A DNA stretch of 64,000 bases from Echinostoma caproni (lineage: Eukaryota > Platyhelminthes > Trematoda > Plagiorchiida > Echinostomatidae), in NCBI GenBank assembly GCA_900618425.1, contig UZAN01039730.1, forward strand, positions 35,857-99,856. Direction: 5' to 3'. The notes under the pieces are model-generated. The model was given only the letters and a program-made list of their open reading frames with translations, had not been told where the DNA came from and did no database searches. Within the stretch, counting starts at the first letter, position 1; the number at the start of each line of letters is the position of its first letter. Of the stretch, positions 26,017-36,323 are shown piece after piece. The translations under genes were made by a program, and so were the position numbers.

Positions 26017-26481
26017 TTAGCGAGATATTTCCACAGACCGTTTATCCTCCAGCGAGAGAGAGACTCCGTTATGTTGGTCTGCCGGCAAAAGGTTGATGTA
26101 ATCCTTAACATGTTCTAATCGTTCCATGACTTCATCTGCAGAGTCGTTACCTCTTCCGATAGAATGCTCTTTTTCGTCCAACGCCGCATTCTCCAAATCC
26201 AACTATTTTTGCCTAATCCCCAATTTCCTCATTTCTATCGCAAGTTGTTCCCATCCTATCTGACTTCTTCTGCTACATCTAGATGAACTGCTACAGGAAA
26301 TAGCACTGCCTGCACCTTTATTCCCTTTAGCCGTGCCAAACAAAGGAGTACGGGAAGAAATCTTCTTACCCAAATGTTCATCCAGCGTTGGTGAGTGACT
26401 AATCGCATCTTCGTCCAGGAGAGTTTTGTCACGACCAAAATAATCTAACGTCCGCGGTTTACTTCATGCTATTGGCATCAT
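26017..26481 (-). pseudogene. gag: BEL/Pao gag relic
   Basis: The minus frame opens with two ATG codons at 26481 and runs to 26017. It is broken by a TGA after five codons and a TAG at about 26203. The rest is hydrophilic, with a Ser-rich patch (SCSSSSRCSRRS) followed by a charged, probably coiled-coil part (QLAIEMRKLGIRQK, then DLENAALDEKEHSIGR). The position, between the terminal repeat and pol, and the composition fit gag. I see no zinc-knuckle motif. The assignment rests mainly on location. Confidence 0.55.
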
Positions 26482-26541
26482 GTTCTTTCCGGTTCCGGGT
26501 AATAAATCAAAACGAGCCCAAGGGAAAATGGATTTGAGTAC

Positions 26542-26635
26542 TGTTAAACCCAAATGACTATCCAGGCCAACGTTGAGTGACACGGAACCTCAGAAGCCAA
26601 ATCCAAGTGTCCTAGAGGTTTATTCGGCTCCAACA
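26542..26635 (-). repeat. Right copy of the terminal repeat (R-U5 of the 5' LTR)
   Basis: It is a 94-base match to 24005-24098 with a handful of substitutions and the same AATAAA complement at 26619-26624. On the minus strand it ends TTAACA, the expected CA end of an LTR, about 60 bases before the gag ATG. No clear tRNA primer site follows. To its right, 26636-26674 is inverted relative to the left copy. Confidence 0.75.
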
Positions 26636-27324
26636 GGATTTACAGTATCGTATATTTATTCGCTATTATTGTTGAAGATCGTTGTATCACGCACTGTCGA
26701 CGTGGTACATATAAATCCATATATATATTGTTCCGAAGTTCAAAGCGCAGGGAGAGGATATGCACTAATAATGAGCTCTAAGGCCGCAGAATCTCGATTT
26801 TAGCGCTTATTGAGTGTATGGTTGACTGGATGAACTGATGATTATGCGTGAAGACGAATTCTACGCGATTGTCAGTTCAAATAAACACAACCTATCACAC
26901 ACAACTACTCAAAAATAACTGCGAAATAAATGCAACTACATCAATCGATTTTTCGGCAAACAGCAGGAGCAATCAGTGAAAAGTCCAGTGAATTCACTGT
27001 ATCACAAACATCCCTTTCTATGTGATTCACTAGCCAAATGTGCGTCTTCAACAGAGCTCTCAACAATAACAGTTAACTGTTATAATTGGGTAAAATGTAG
27101 CATAATATAGTGTTTGATACTACAAATTATGGATAAACACCTATTGACGAAAAGTGAATGCATACTACGCAATACAAGACAATTTCATCAAGATCCGTTG
27201 ACCTATGTTTATCCTTTGATCGTGCAAATAAAACAAGTGAAAACCAGTTTCGCTGACCATCCTACGTAACTCATCCAGTGTGCCATATATTTGACAATCA
27301 CCAAAACGTAATTCTTACTCTTAG

Positions 27325-27472
27325 GCACATTGCCGAAATTTATTTGGAGGGTCTGCGTTACCCTGTGTCAATTACCCTAAACCAGGACCTATCACAATCA
27401 CCTGCTCAAATTTGTTCAAATGTCTTCCTTAATGATAACTCCAGTTTGAAAATTCCACTTGGTCGCCCAACG
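27325..27472 (+). CDS. Candidate exon near a C-terminus, function unknown
   Basis: The acceptor TAATTCTTACTCTTAG precedes a 148-nt open frame. A donor CAACG|GTACTTCC could end it at 27472, or the frame can run to a TGA at 27485. The peptide starts RHIAEIYLEGLRYPVSITL and contains AQICSNVFLNDNSSLKIPLG, a composition like a folded beta-rich domain. No family is recognised. Composition and the strong acceptor are the only evidence. Confidence 0.45.
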
Positions 27473-28953
27473 GTACTTCCCAAGTGAGAGAAAAAAGTCC
27501 TTCGAATCACTTAGTCTACACTAAAACTAGCAAAAACCATTTTGTTCAATATACAATAATAAAAATGTAGCCAGCCAAAAACAGTTTGTATTTTAGCCAA
27601 CAAAGAAAGGGAACAATATCTTATCGGCGTGCGATAAATCGGTTTGTATGCAGCTCATATGAGACAAATATGCATTGCTTTGACTAGGTGCTCCATGAAA
27701 AAGTGGATTTGATGCACAATATAACCGAACGACAGGGGCTGATTAATAAACACAAGAAAACAGAAACAGCTATGAAATATTCCTCAGTTATCCCCCCCCC
27801 CTTCCCAGCCACTTTCCCGCGGAGAACAACATTTTTGAAATGTACGGTTCTGTTGCGTGACCTCTTCCAAAGGCCCTGTACTTTGTTGGACCACAAAACA
27901 AGTATGCTTATCATCTCATAAAGAAGCGTACAAATGTAGTTTTTATACATCTGATCCTTCACTTATCGACCCAAAATCTAAAACCTAACGGATATTTAAC
28001 TAAAACCAGGGCGGATTAAATTGGTACACACTTGTAGTAGATAGCTAATGAAACCAAACCAACTCCTTTTTGGCTTTGTTCGGATAAAATGGATCTTGCA
28101 AACCATGAGCTGTGGAAAGGTTTTCTTTGTAATTCATTCTATGAAAAGTAACGTGCTATCGAATCAATATGTGCGTAACAACCGATGCTATCTCATAAAA
28201 CTTCATTTTAGGTAACCAGATTCTTGAATCCATTTTAGTGGATTCTGTTTCCTTTCAAACATGGTCGTTGAATGTTCAAGTACCTTTTTTCTTATTTTTA
28301 TTGGAACACATATGACAAACTCATGGTTTTATGAATCCGGACACGCCTAATTATTGTCATGATGAAAGACCCATAATTTTAAACTATTCAGTCCGAAAAA
28401 TTAGAACCCCACGAAATGCTCACACTTCAATCAGGACTCGTTGTTTTTGTTTATCAATTTTCCTCAAATTACTTTCATGAACAGCCAAGGAAGCTTCAAC
28501 AGATGATGCCACGTGCCAATTATTTGGTTCCCTCATTTGGTGTATCACTAACCTAATCATTTCTGGCACGCAATCGGGGACGAGGAAGTTCTGGAAGGTT
28601 GGTGGTGTGAGTTGGGCAGTTCGTCAGCGCACAACTACAGACCAAATGGATCATTGAACTTTGTGCTTTTCGGGTAGTATAGGCTACGACTTGTTCGAAA
28701 CTGGTGAACGAATGCAATGCCCACCAAATTCTTCTACTGATTGGGTTTGGTCGAATTACCTCGTACTTAAATCAGTCGGAATTTATGTTAAAATCTTGTA
28801 TTCGACAAACAAACTATTAGTCAACAAAACCAATGCTGAATAAGAAGATATTGTCACAAGTTAAACTGGTTCCTATCAGAAACTTCTAAGAAATGCAGAA
28901 CGTTTCACTGTGAACATATTAGCTTCGTAAATCAACACTATTATGAAACTTAG

Positions 28954-29202
28954 GTTGGTAAAATCAAAACTTTGAATGAAATGAGAGTTGTGGTCAGGCA
29001 TGATTACAATCCCCATCACAACCATCACCGGTTGAGGTCATCATCTCCAAATTCTCTAGAACAGTCTTATATAATATATGTTGTTCTCGTGCCTGAAATG
29101 GAACTCTTAGCGAGCTTTTTCCTGAGCAAGGAACTACAAGCAACAAGACACGACATTGCTGCATTACCTCAGGTTCAATTTCGTACTCACAAACACTGGT
29201 AG
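28954..29202 (+). CDS. Candidate exon upstream of the 29.7-kb exon pair
   Basis: After ATGAAACTTAG the frame is open from VGKIKTLNEMRVVVRHDY through a His-rich patch (HHNHH) and a hydrophobic segment (IIYVVLVPEMELLASFFL) to a TAG at 29200. Donor candidates at CTG|GTAGTC or TTTC|GTACTC are weak. It shares its strand and lies 450 bases from the better-supported exons at 29655-30134, so it may belong to the same gene. Confidence 0.36.
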   Translation, partial: VGKIKTLNEMRVVVRHDYNPHHNHHRLRSSSPNSLEQSYIIYVVLVPEMELLASFFLSKELQATRHDIAALPQVQFRTHKHW

Positions 29203-29654
29203 TCTACAGACCCTCGGTGGGCACAATTTCGAAAAGAAGGAAAATACCATAGCATTTTTAAGTTGAGAAAAAAATCTACCTAGTACCGGAAAGGTTACTA
29301 ACAATGCTACTATACATCAGAGAAGGAGAAATTCAATAATGAAAATTTAGGGGGATTTTTTCCACAAACACTGACAAACAGTTACGGTTTAGATTGAGAC
29401 TGTTTTGAAAGTCCAACAAATAATTTTGCGGATTATCGATTTGTCCAGCAAACTACGAGGAGAACTTTATTTTACGCATTTGGAATAAAGCAATTTTAAG
29501 ACCGTTTACGAAATGTGTATTCCATATTTTATGGATGTCATTTCTCGCCTCCTTTTCATCCATGAGAAAGGGTACTATCAAAGTTTCATAAATGTTCTGA
29601 TCATCATCACTATTTTGCCGGTAACATTACGTTCTTTTCATCTGTAACAGTGAG

Positions 29655-29855
29655 AGAAACTTACGCCATCATTTGTAATTTCAACATATTACCAATTTGC
29701 GTATGGGTTTCCAGATTCTGAATTGATTAAAGTCACCAGAGTTTTCACTGCCCACTCTTTCCCGGAATACATATCGAACCTGTCTTCAACTGAACAACAG
29801 CAATTTATTGTCGCCACATTCTTTTTACGTGGAAAAGATCCATTAGCACGGAGAT
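29655..29855 (+). CDS. Candidate penultimate exon, function unknown
   Basis: A pyrimidine-rich acceptor region (CGTTCTTTTCATCTGTAACAGTGAG) precedes an open frame of 67 codons. It ends at a near-consensus donor GAGAT|GTGAGTATC. The peptide includes SFVISTYYQFAYGFPDSELI and FIVATFFLRGKDPLARR. The exact acceptor among three nearby AG dinucleotides is unclear; the one at 29653-29654 keeps the frame open. Exit is phase 1, which joins without a stop to 30037-30134. Confidence 0.52.
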
Positions 29856-30036
29856 GTGAGTATCTAATCAAAACTAGGTGTGAAAGCTGAAGCTGTTCAG
29901 ACAAGACTGGATAACTCTAACCAGGCTCTTCAATCGATTTTCGGCCCACACTATCACGCATTGTATCACGTAACTATAGACGACGGGACACAATGCTCAC
30001 ATTTTAGTATTGCAAAAATAATGTGATTCATTTCAG

Positions 30037-30134
30037 ACACATTAGGAGTGGAACCCAACTGGAATTTGGTGTACTCCGGCCAGACAGACGTTGCCGTCAA
30101 TCGTGTAGTTTCTCGTGAAATTGTTTGTCCGTGA
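30037..30134 (+). CDS. Candidate terminal exon of the same gene
   Basis: The acceptor GTGATTCATTTCAG starts an exon that continues the phase of 29655-29855 after a 181-base intron. It reads TLGVEPNWNLVYSGQTDVAV to a TGA at 30132. Matching phases, a good donor and acceptor, and a stop make this the most coherent gene fragment in the window. The antisense frame over the same bases (29966-30250) is also open for 94 codons and has its own acceptor-like and donor-like signals, so strand is not fully settled. The protein family is not recognised. Confidence 0.5.
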
Positions 30135-30763
30135 CCCATGTATTTTAGAAAAGCTAAATGTGATTCCAATTCAGCTCTTGTTCCAGGCATATCAAAACGG
30201 CTGAACAGAAGCTGATAGTTATAAAATAGGTGGGAAAACGTATGAAGCACAAAAATGGAATAAACTACTGTAAAAATGGAATGTCAGTTAAACAACTGCT
30301 ACCTTTCAGCACATAACCTATGAAAACTAATGTGAAAACAGTCGCTCTTTTCTTGATATGCTTGTGACCAAGCGACTGGGTGACATACCGCGCCGCACCA
30401 TCCGTCGTCAATAAATATGCGACGGTAGATACGGACAGATGTCCCGAATCAAACAGATTAAGACCCATTAGGGCTGTCTTCCCCAAGAGATTTATGATGT
30501 GCTTATTAGAATAACCGCAGAAAGAAGCGAAACTCGTCATGGAAACGCTTCCGGTAAACGGTTGTCCACAAAATCATACCAAACATCTTGTGGTAGAAAA
30601 GACATCTTAGGTGAAGCTTTGGTTCTAAGGAGAAAGTCAGATACCAAACCGAATGGAAGGACATGGAAAATAATCTTTAAGATGCACACTAGTACGGCAT
30701 CCAAATTACTTACAGAGCAACCCACTAGAGCTTTAAGGTTTTCAAAACCGCTCAAGACGGCCC

Positions 30764-30958
30764 ATGAATCTGGACGCTTCACAAAAGATCTTCAAGCTAA
30801 CTTGCAGCTGTAGTGGAATCTATGTAGGCAAAAGTTGTCTAGCCCCACGAGTGATGAAGAAAACACTCAAATCAAAGAATGCGGGCAAAACTACCAACTC
30901 TGGTTTCAACTCTTCTGAGACACACGTCGTAACGGGACAAAAAATATTTGCCTATTGA
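30764..30958 (+). mobile_element. Probable Penelope-like element fragment (GIY-YIG endonuclease)
   Basis: The frame contains KLTCSCSGIYVGKSCLAPRV, which fits the start of the GIY-YIG endonuclease of Penelope-like elements (a CxC pair, then a tyrosine-valine-glycine-lysine core). It is followed by a Lys-rich stretch and SSETHVVTGQKI, which resembles the EHLVETGH region. The conserved downstream Arg-x3-His is degraded. No reverse transcriptase is visible upstream. It ends at a TGA-equivalent stop at 30956. A coincidental match cannot be excluded. Confidence 0.45.
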
Positions 30959-31518
30959 TAAACAGCTCACAAACCTGAGGTCAATTATGGCTGTTCTGTA
31001 TGACCCCGTACCGGATATTGGGATATTACCACATTACTCTAGACTTTGTGTTAGCATTAGTCGGCCAAAATCATGAGTGACCTTTAAGGAAAGTAGTTTA
31101 ATAGTAAACGCAGTGGCGAGATGTAAATTAACTGATAACAGTAAGAGATGACCAATTTTATCGGTACTGTCAGTTCTCGTGTTACAATGTCAATAGATTT
31201 GTTGATCTGTGAAAATCCAACTTCTAGATTCCGATGACAACAAAAGGGCTACAGTTTTCCAGGAAAAGTAGGAAGACTTACCGGTTTGTACTTTACTCTG
31301 ACAGATTGATTAATGAAGCAACAAAACAGATTTCACCAATCTTGACTGTGCACCAATAACTGTTCAGAAATCTCGCGAGCGCTAGAGCAGAAAAATATTG
31401 TTTCGGTAAAATCCGTAAGTGAATATTTGTAAAACTTCAATCGTTTTCCCATATAGGATAGTGTTCTACAGATATGTGCGCGATAATCAGTTGTGTTTGT
31501 TGATACGTCTATTTTCAG

Positions 31519-31631
31519 AAATAGAAACAGAGAAAAAGCGATACCTAATCCTCAATCCACTTGCTTTGGAATATCATTTTTCTCAACATCAAACAGAATC
31601 AGTTACAATTGTCATTTCATTGGAATTCTAA
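31519..31631 (+). CDS. Candidate terminal exon, function unknown
   Basis: The pyrimidine-rich acceptor ATACGTCTATTTTCAG starts a short open frame that reads IETEKKRYLILNPLALEYHF and ends ISLEF at a TAA at 31629. Entry is phase 1. Only about 37 residues are available, so the evidence is thin. Confidence 0.33.
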
Positions 31632-32504
31632 ATGAAAATCAGTTAGTTTATTGAGATCAATCCCGAAGAACATTTAATTATGTAACATTCAGTAAATTTA
31701 CCACTGAATCAGAGTGACAACCCATTTCGATCATTGACGCTGTGCAGTTCAACTGTCAAAAAGTCAGGTCTACCTTTGAATCAATGAATGTTACTGTTTG
31801 GTGTTTAAATTAGAGATCCATGAGGGAAAGACAGGATTTCTTTTTGTTAGTTGCATGATGTTCGTTTGATTGAAGAGGACAAGCACTATTGAATAGATAC
31901 ATTTACCCCACCTGTAATCAATGGACTCGTATATGGAGACATAACTCACATTCAAACAACGAATAATGACATTTTTCTTTGAACCGATGAATACGCTTTT
32001 GATGAAGATCGGAGAGCAAAGCGTATCATGGTTTGGTCCCTTTTGGGACCCAGAATGCACAAATTTGAATTTGGAGTTCAAATATTGAGTCTCCGTTTAG
32101 GGATTAAATAAATAAACACGTTCATGTATTGCTCATAACAAAGTTACATTCTGGTGTGTACATTGCTTTGGTGGATTCTCACGAGCAAACGAGGATGAAA
32201 AGTTTCACTGATCGGCATATTTTCTCTGATTAAATGTATTTTTAAATCTATATCATGAAGCAGTTTATCGGCAGAACATCAGAAGCATGACAAAGTCCCC
32301 AGTTTAACAATTTATTTATAATGAAATGAAAATTTTCTCATTACGCCATGCTCTCATTTGAGTGAACCGAGTTTCATATTTCATCCTCAATTTTCACTTT
32401 GCACTGCGGTTTCCGAGAGGTGGAAGCAAATTAACATACAAAAAAGTAAGCACATAAATTAGCCTAAAGTGAAAACGTAATTAATGCATATGTAAAACCA
32501 GATT

Positions 32505-32813
32505 TTGCCACGAGAATCACGGGGCTCTATGAGCAGAGATATAATTCTTCGACAAGCATTTCCAACCCTCGTCTCACGTCCAGTTGACTCATTTGTTATT
32601 ACGTTTGTCGATTACAACACTTTAGGAATTTGGAACACTGGGTCTCATTTGCATATCGCATCCTTACCGAAAGAAAGCGATTGTGGCGAGATGTCAACAT
32701 TTCGTTTAATCTCTTCAACACCGTCTCGTACACTGCTCACCAGTTCATCCGCAGTTGCGGTGACGCAGCCAATAATTAAAACCAATCTTCAATTATCACA
32801 CCAAACGGCCTAA
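32505..32813 (+). CDS. Candidate coding frame, function unknown
   Basis: A 102-codon frame reads RDIILRQAFPTLVSRPVDSF and then ITFVDYNTLGIWNTGSHLHI before becoming Ser/Thr-rich. An acceptor ATGTAAAACCAG lies at about 32500 and a weak donor (ACTGG|GTCTC) at about 32642. The second half looks less protein-like. No family is recognised. Confidence 0.28.
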   Translation: MPRESRGSMSRDIILRQAFPTLVSRPVDSFVITFVDYNTLGIWNTGSHLHIASLPKESDCGEMSTFRLISSTPSRTLLTSSSAVAVTQPIIKTNLQLSHQTA

Positions 32814-33317
32814 CATAGTCCAAAGAGGTTGGTGAAGTCAATGACGCAACCCACGCTCGATAGTCAGGCGGTCACAGTCGAATACCAAACATATTTTCTC
32901 AGGGTTCCTAGGGTTCACTACCGGGTGATGTGACAAGTACCATAAACGTTTCCCCCGTCGGCTTAGAACGTTCACTCCTCTCATATAACCCAGTTATTCG
33001 CTCTGTTTCACTGCTACCACAATTCAGCATCCCGGAAAAGCCGCCTTTTCAAAGTCTACAACCCCTCTACGGTTATNCAGTATTATCCTGATTTCTGCAG
33101 GGCAGTGACACCTCAGGCTGAAATTGTCCGTGATAGCTACTCTCTGATTTAATAATCGGCAACGAAAGAACGAACGTACGCCCACGTGAACGTTAACCTG
33201 TCAGAGTCAAACTGACACCATTCGACGGCACTGCCGAGCAGTACTGTCAATTTATTCTTCGATACGAAAATTTCGTAGAATGCTAGACCACTAATGCGGA
33301 GAAAAGTTTCCTATTCT

Positions 33318-33795
33318 NNNNNNNNNNNNNNNNNNNNNNNNNNNNNNNNNNNNNNNNNNNNNNNNNNNNNNNNNNNNNNNNNNNNNNNNNNNNNNNNNNN
33401 NNNNNNNNNNNNNNNNNNNNNNNNNNNNNNNNNNNNNNNNNNNNNNNNNNNNNNNNNNNNNNNNNNNNNNNNNNNNNNNNNNNNNNNNNNNNNNNNNNNN
33501 NNNNNNNNNNNNNNNNNNNNNNNNNNNNNNNNNNNNNNNNNNNNNNNNNNNNNNNNNNNNNNNNNNNNNNNNNNNNNNNNNNNNNNNNNNNNNNNNNNNN
33601 NNNNNNNNNNNNNNNNNNNNNNNNNNNNNNNNNNNNNNNNNNNNNNNNNNNNNNNNNNNNNNNNNNNNNNNNNNNNNNNNNNNNNNNNNNNNNNNNNNNN
33701 NNNNNNNNNNNNNNNNNNNNNNNNNNNNNNNNNNNNNNNNNNNNNNNNNNNNNNNNNNNNNNNNNNNNNNNNNNNNNNNNNNNNNNNNNNNNNNN
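33318..33795. other. Assembly gap, 478 N
   Basis: The gap is flanked on both sides by the same 32 bases (33286-33317 and 33796-33827, GACCACTAATGCGGAGAAAA...). This suggests two contig ends that overlap but were not merged, or one copy of a short tandem duplication. Frames drawn through the gap are meaningless. Confidence 0.95.
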
Positions 33796-34818
33796 GACCA
33801 CTAATGCGGAGAAAAGTTTCCTATTCTTACTGCACTGTTGTCGTTGGAAGATCAATGGAGCAATACAAGGATGCGTAAGCTCGACCCTGAAGTGGGTTAC
33901 CCCGGCGCAAGAAACATACTGAAGGAGATGTTTGATCAGTTGTTCAGAGTGGGACGCAACATGATTGACGGCGTGCTTGCTGAAGCGAGACGCTCACGGG
34001 GTGACACTAGGTCTCTGTCAAATTTGGTCACCAAGATATAGAAATACAATATTGCTCTCAACCACCTGGAGTATCGCCCGGGCTTGGACGCACTACACAC
34101 ACACTTAAATTGACAGTCAGATGTTTACCGGCCTGGTCCACCGCAACCGATAGGATTGACAAAGAGTAAGCGCGTTGGATATAAACCGCGACCAGCTCTT
34201 AGGGCTAACGGAGAGGTAGCCCCCTTGCAGCTTCGGGGAGATACATGCAAACCGCCATAGTGGAAGTCGACTAGTCGTCATAGGGGAAGGGGCTCATAGG
34301 TGGAAGGTGTTCATTCTCACAGGAGAGCATGACTGATGGCTGCTATATAAGAAGGCGCGGAACAATGTAAAAAGGCTGTTGAAACAGACAAAAATGACCT
34401 TCCAGGTTAAAATCGCCAAGCGAGCCCGCCTGAAACCCGAGAGGTACTACAGCTACGTGCAATCGAGGGCTGCACTAAGATAATCAGCAGGCACGTTGGG
34501 GAACCCCGAAGGAGGGCTGTCTGTCTAAGAAAAGCGTGAGGCGTTAAGGAGGTATTTTGAAACTTCTGCAAAATAAACAACGAGAGTGCGGTGCAACGAG
34601 AGTGTCTAAACACCCCTCCAATGGGCGATGTGCAAGTCTCATCTATTAGTGTTCTTTAGCTTCTGGTCAGCTTGAATGTAAACAAGTCTGCTGCCAGCGA
34701 CGGGTTGCACCCTGCCGTCATCAGACCTCTGGCTCCTGTGCTCGATCCTGCAATAACGGTAATCTACCAGGAGTCCGTAAAGGCTGGGAGAGCACCCGGA
34801 GATTGAACGACTGCCACA

Positions 34819-35741
34819 GTGGTAGCCATCCACAATAGTGGGGATAGGAAGCAACCTGGTAACCACAGGCCCGTATGTTTGACTAGCGTGCTGTGTAAGG
34901 TTTTAGAAACCATAGTTAGGAATGCTCTCTGTGAGCACGTCACTCGACATAAGTTGATTAGCCCCTCCCAGACCGGCTTCCTCAAAAAGAGGTCATGTTT
35001 GAGCAACCTTCTTTGTTTCTCAGACGAAGTTATAAGGAGGTTAGGTGGAGATCAGAAAATTGAGGTGTGTTCTACCTGGACTTCAGAAAAGCCTTCGACT
35101 CGGTAAATCACCGGTTCCTACTGATAAAGCTCAGGGGTTTTGGTTTCCCAGTAGCTCTACTTAGATGGATGGAAGCTTTCCTCACCAAAATGCTCTATGG
35201 ATTTCGGCTTGGAGAAGCTCTGTCCCATGTTGGCAGCATATTTATCGGAGTGCCTCAGGGCCCAGTGCTAGGACCAATGCTCTTTCTGTTATTTATAAAT
35301 CATATGGTCCAAGACCTCGCTGTTCCTGCTTCTATATTTGCGGATGACATAAACCTAGTGAACTCAAAACCTGTAGATCAACTAGAAGCTGATCTGGCAA
35401 AGATTGTCCGGTGGATACAGAAGTGGGACTTGAAGCTAAACGCTACCAATTGTCATGTTTTAAACGCCGTATGGCTTCCAGTCCTATTGGCTACGATCAC
35501 GAAACCGACGGTCTTCACTCGAGTAGACCGAATGTTGGATCTGAGTATTTTGGTTCGTGTAAACTCCAATCCCAGTGATGAATGCCTGGCCGCCACACAA
35601 AAAGCGAGGAAGCAGCTATTCCAGTTTAAGGCAGCTCTATCTTCGAGGAAGGCAGGGGTTAATGTGCCTCCATATAAAGCAGTTAGAATACTGCGTGCAA
35701 GCTTGGGCGCCCTACTTGAGGAAAGATATCAATTGCATTAA
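34819..35741 (+). pseudogene. CR1-like reverse transcriptase, frameshifted
   Basis: The first frame carries KQPGNHRPVCLTSVLCKVLE and the SQTGFLKKRSCLSNLL segment. A shift at about 35067 leads into YLDFRKAFDSVNHRFLL (motif A, catalytic Asp), then GVPQGPVLGPMLFLLFIN (motif B), then FADD at 35337-35348 (the catalytic YADD box with F for Y), then WDLKLNATNCHVLN (motif D/E). The catalytic residues are intact, but the frameshift between the fingers and motif A and the later shifts break the polyprotein. Family assignment to the CR1/Jockey group is from motif spacing and the linker. Confidence 0.85.
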
Positions 35742-36289
35742 AAGGGTGCAACGGTTAGCCACCAGGATGATCCAGGGAGTGAGAAGTAAAGCATCTAAGG
35801 AGCGGTTAGAAGCCCTAGGGCTTTTTCCATGGAGAGGAGACACCTGAGACCTTTAAAATAATGAAAGCGCTGACAGGGCTAGAGGCGGACAGCGTGTTTA
35901 TCCGAGCACCGCTCGAGTATTTTGTCAGCCGACTCAACCTTAGATACAACTTATTTACGAGTAAAGTGACAGATGAGTGGAACCAACTACGATCTTCACT
36001 CTAGGACAGTCAATGAGTTCAAAAAGCAACTAGAAGGGGTCTGGAACAGTCTGTATCCAGAGATTTTGTAGGTTGCCTACTATGGACAGTAGGTGTTCTA
36101 TGCTTTCTATTTTCGAATAACCTACCTTTGCAGATACGGACTCGAAAAGGGAGGCTGTCCGAACGAAGAAACCGGCTGTGATCAAAGGGTCGACAAGAAG
36201 TCGAAGCTCCGGAAGAACGTTGGTTCCGGCTGGAGCAAGAATCTGGACGCTAGGTTGTCGAAAGTCTTTAGCGTCCTGCGCAACCTCAC

Positions 36290-36321
36290 CTGACTTAACC
36301 TGACCTGACCTGACCTGACCT
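36290..36321 (+). repeat. CR1 3'-terminal CTGAC tandem repeat
   Basis: Five to six units of CCTGA follow CTCACCTGACTTAA. It marks the 3' end of the LINE above. The sequence immediately to the right is a candidate minus-strand exon. Confidence 0.9.
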
Positions 36322-36323
36322 AC

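Larger units (their letters stand above)
24005..26635 (-). mobile_element. BEL/Pao LTR retrotransposon, internally deleted
   Basis: A minus-strand element lies between two direct repeats of about 94 bases (24005-24098 and 26542-26635). Both repeats begin TGTTAAA and contain the complement of AATAAA. On the minus strand the order is terminal repeat, gag, partial pol, terminal repeat. Only about 2.4 kb separates the repeats, whereas intact BEL/Pao elements usually have 5-6 kb of internal sequence. The aspartic protease, the palm of the reverse transcriptase and the integrase are not found. Each of gag and pol has at least one in-frame stop, and pol also has a frameshift. Repeat identity is about 90 percent by eye, so this is an old insertion. 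The U3 parts of the repeats cannot be bounded. Confidence 0.78.
30959..33285. other. Mostly non-coding, two weak exon candidates inside
   Basis: Apart from the candidates at 31519-31631 and 32505-32813, which are listed separately, nothing is supported. A single N sits at 33077. The minus frame 31791-32081 is open for 96 codons without splice signals. Confidence 0.3.
34335..36321 (+). mobile_element. CR1-like LINE, ORF2 relic with 3' tail
   Basis: The order on the plus strand is that of a CR1-type ORF2. A linker comes first (WLLYKKARNNVKRLL, then KIAKRARLKPERYYSYVQS and a NPEGGLS segment, 34335-34570). The reverse transcriptase follows (34850-35470), then a C-terminal part with LEYCVQAWAPYLRK and RLATRMIQGVRSK (35660-35810), and finally LEADSVFIRAPLEY and TVNEFKKQLEGVWNSL (35870-36070). 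A GC-richer 3' UTR ends in a CTGAC/TGACC tandem tail at 36290-36321, the kind of short-repeat end seen in CR1-group LINEs. At least three frameshifts and several stops separate these parts. No endonuclease is recognised; its place is taken by sequence running into the assembly gap. Confidence 0.85.

Noticed and set aside
30265..30782. Two abutting minus frames resembling a membrane protein
   Set aside because: Composition is suggestive, but phases do not join at the available donors, and the right part is antisense to the probable Penelope-like fragment.
33283..33878. Frames of about 190 codons on both strands
   Set aside because: They run through the N gap; the X residues are not sequence, and the identical ends come from the duplicated flank.
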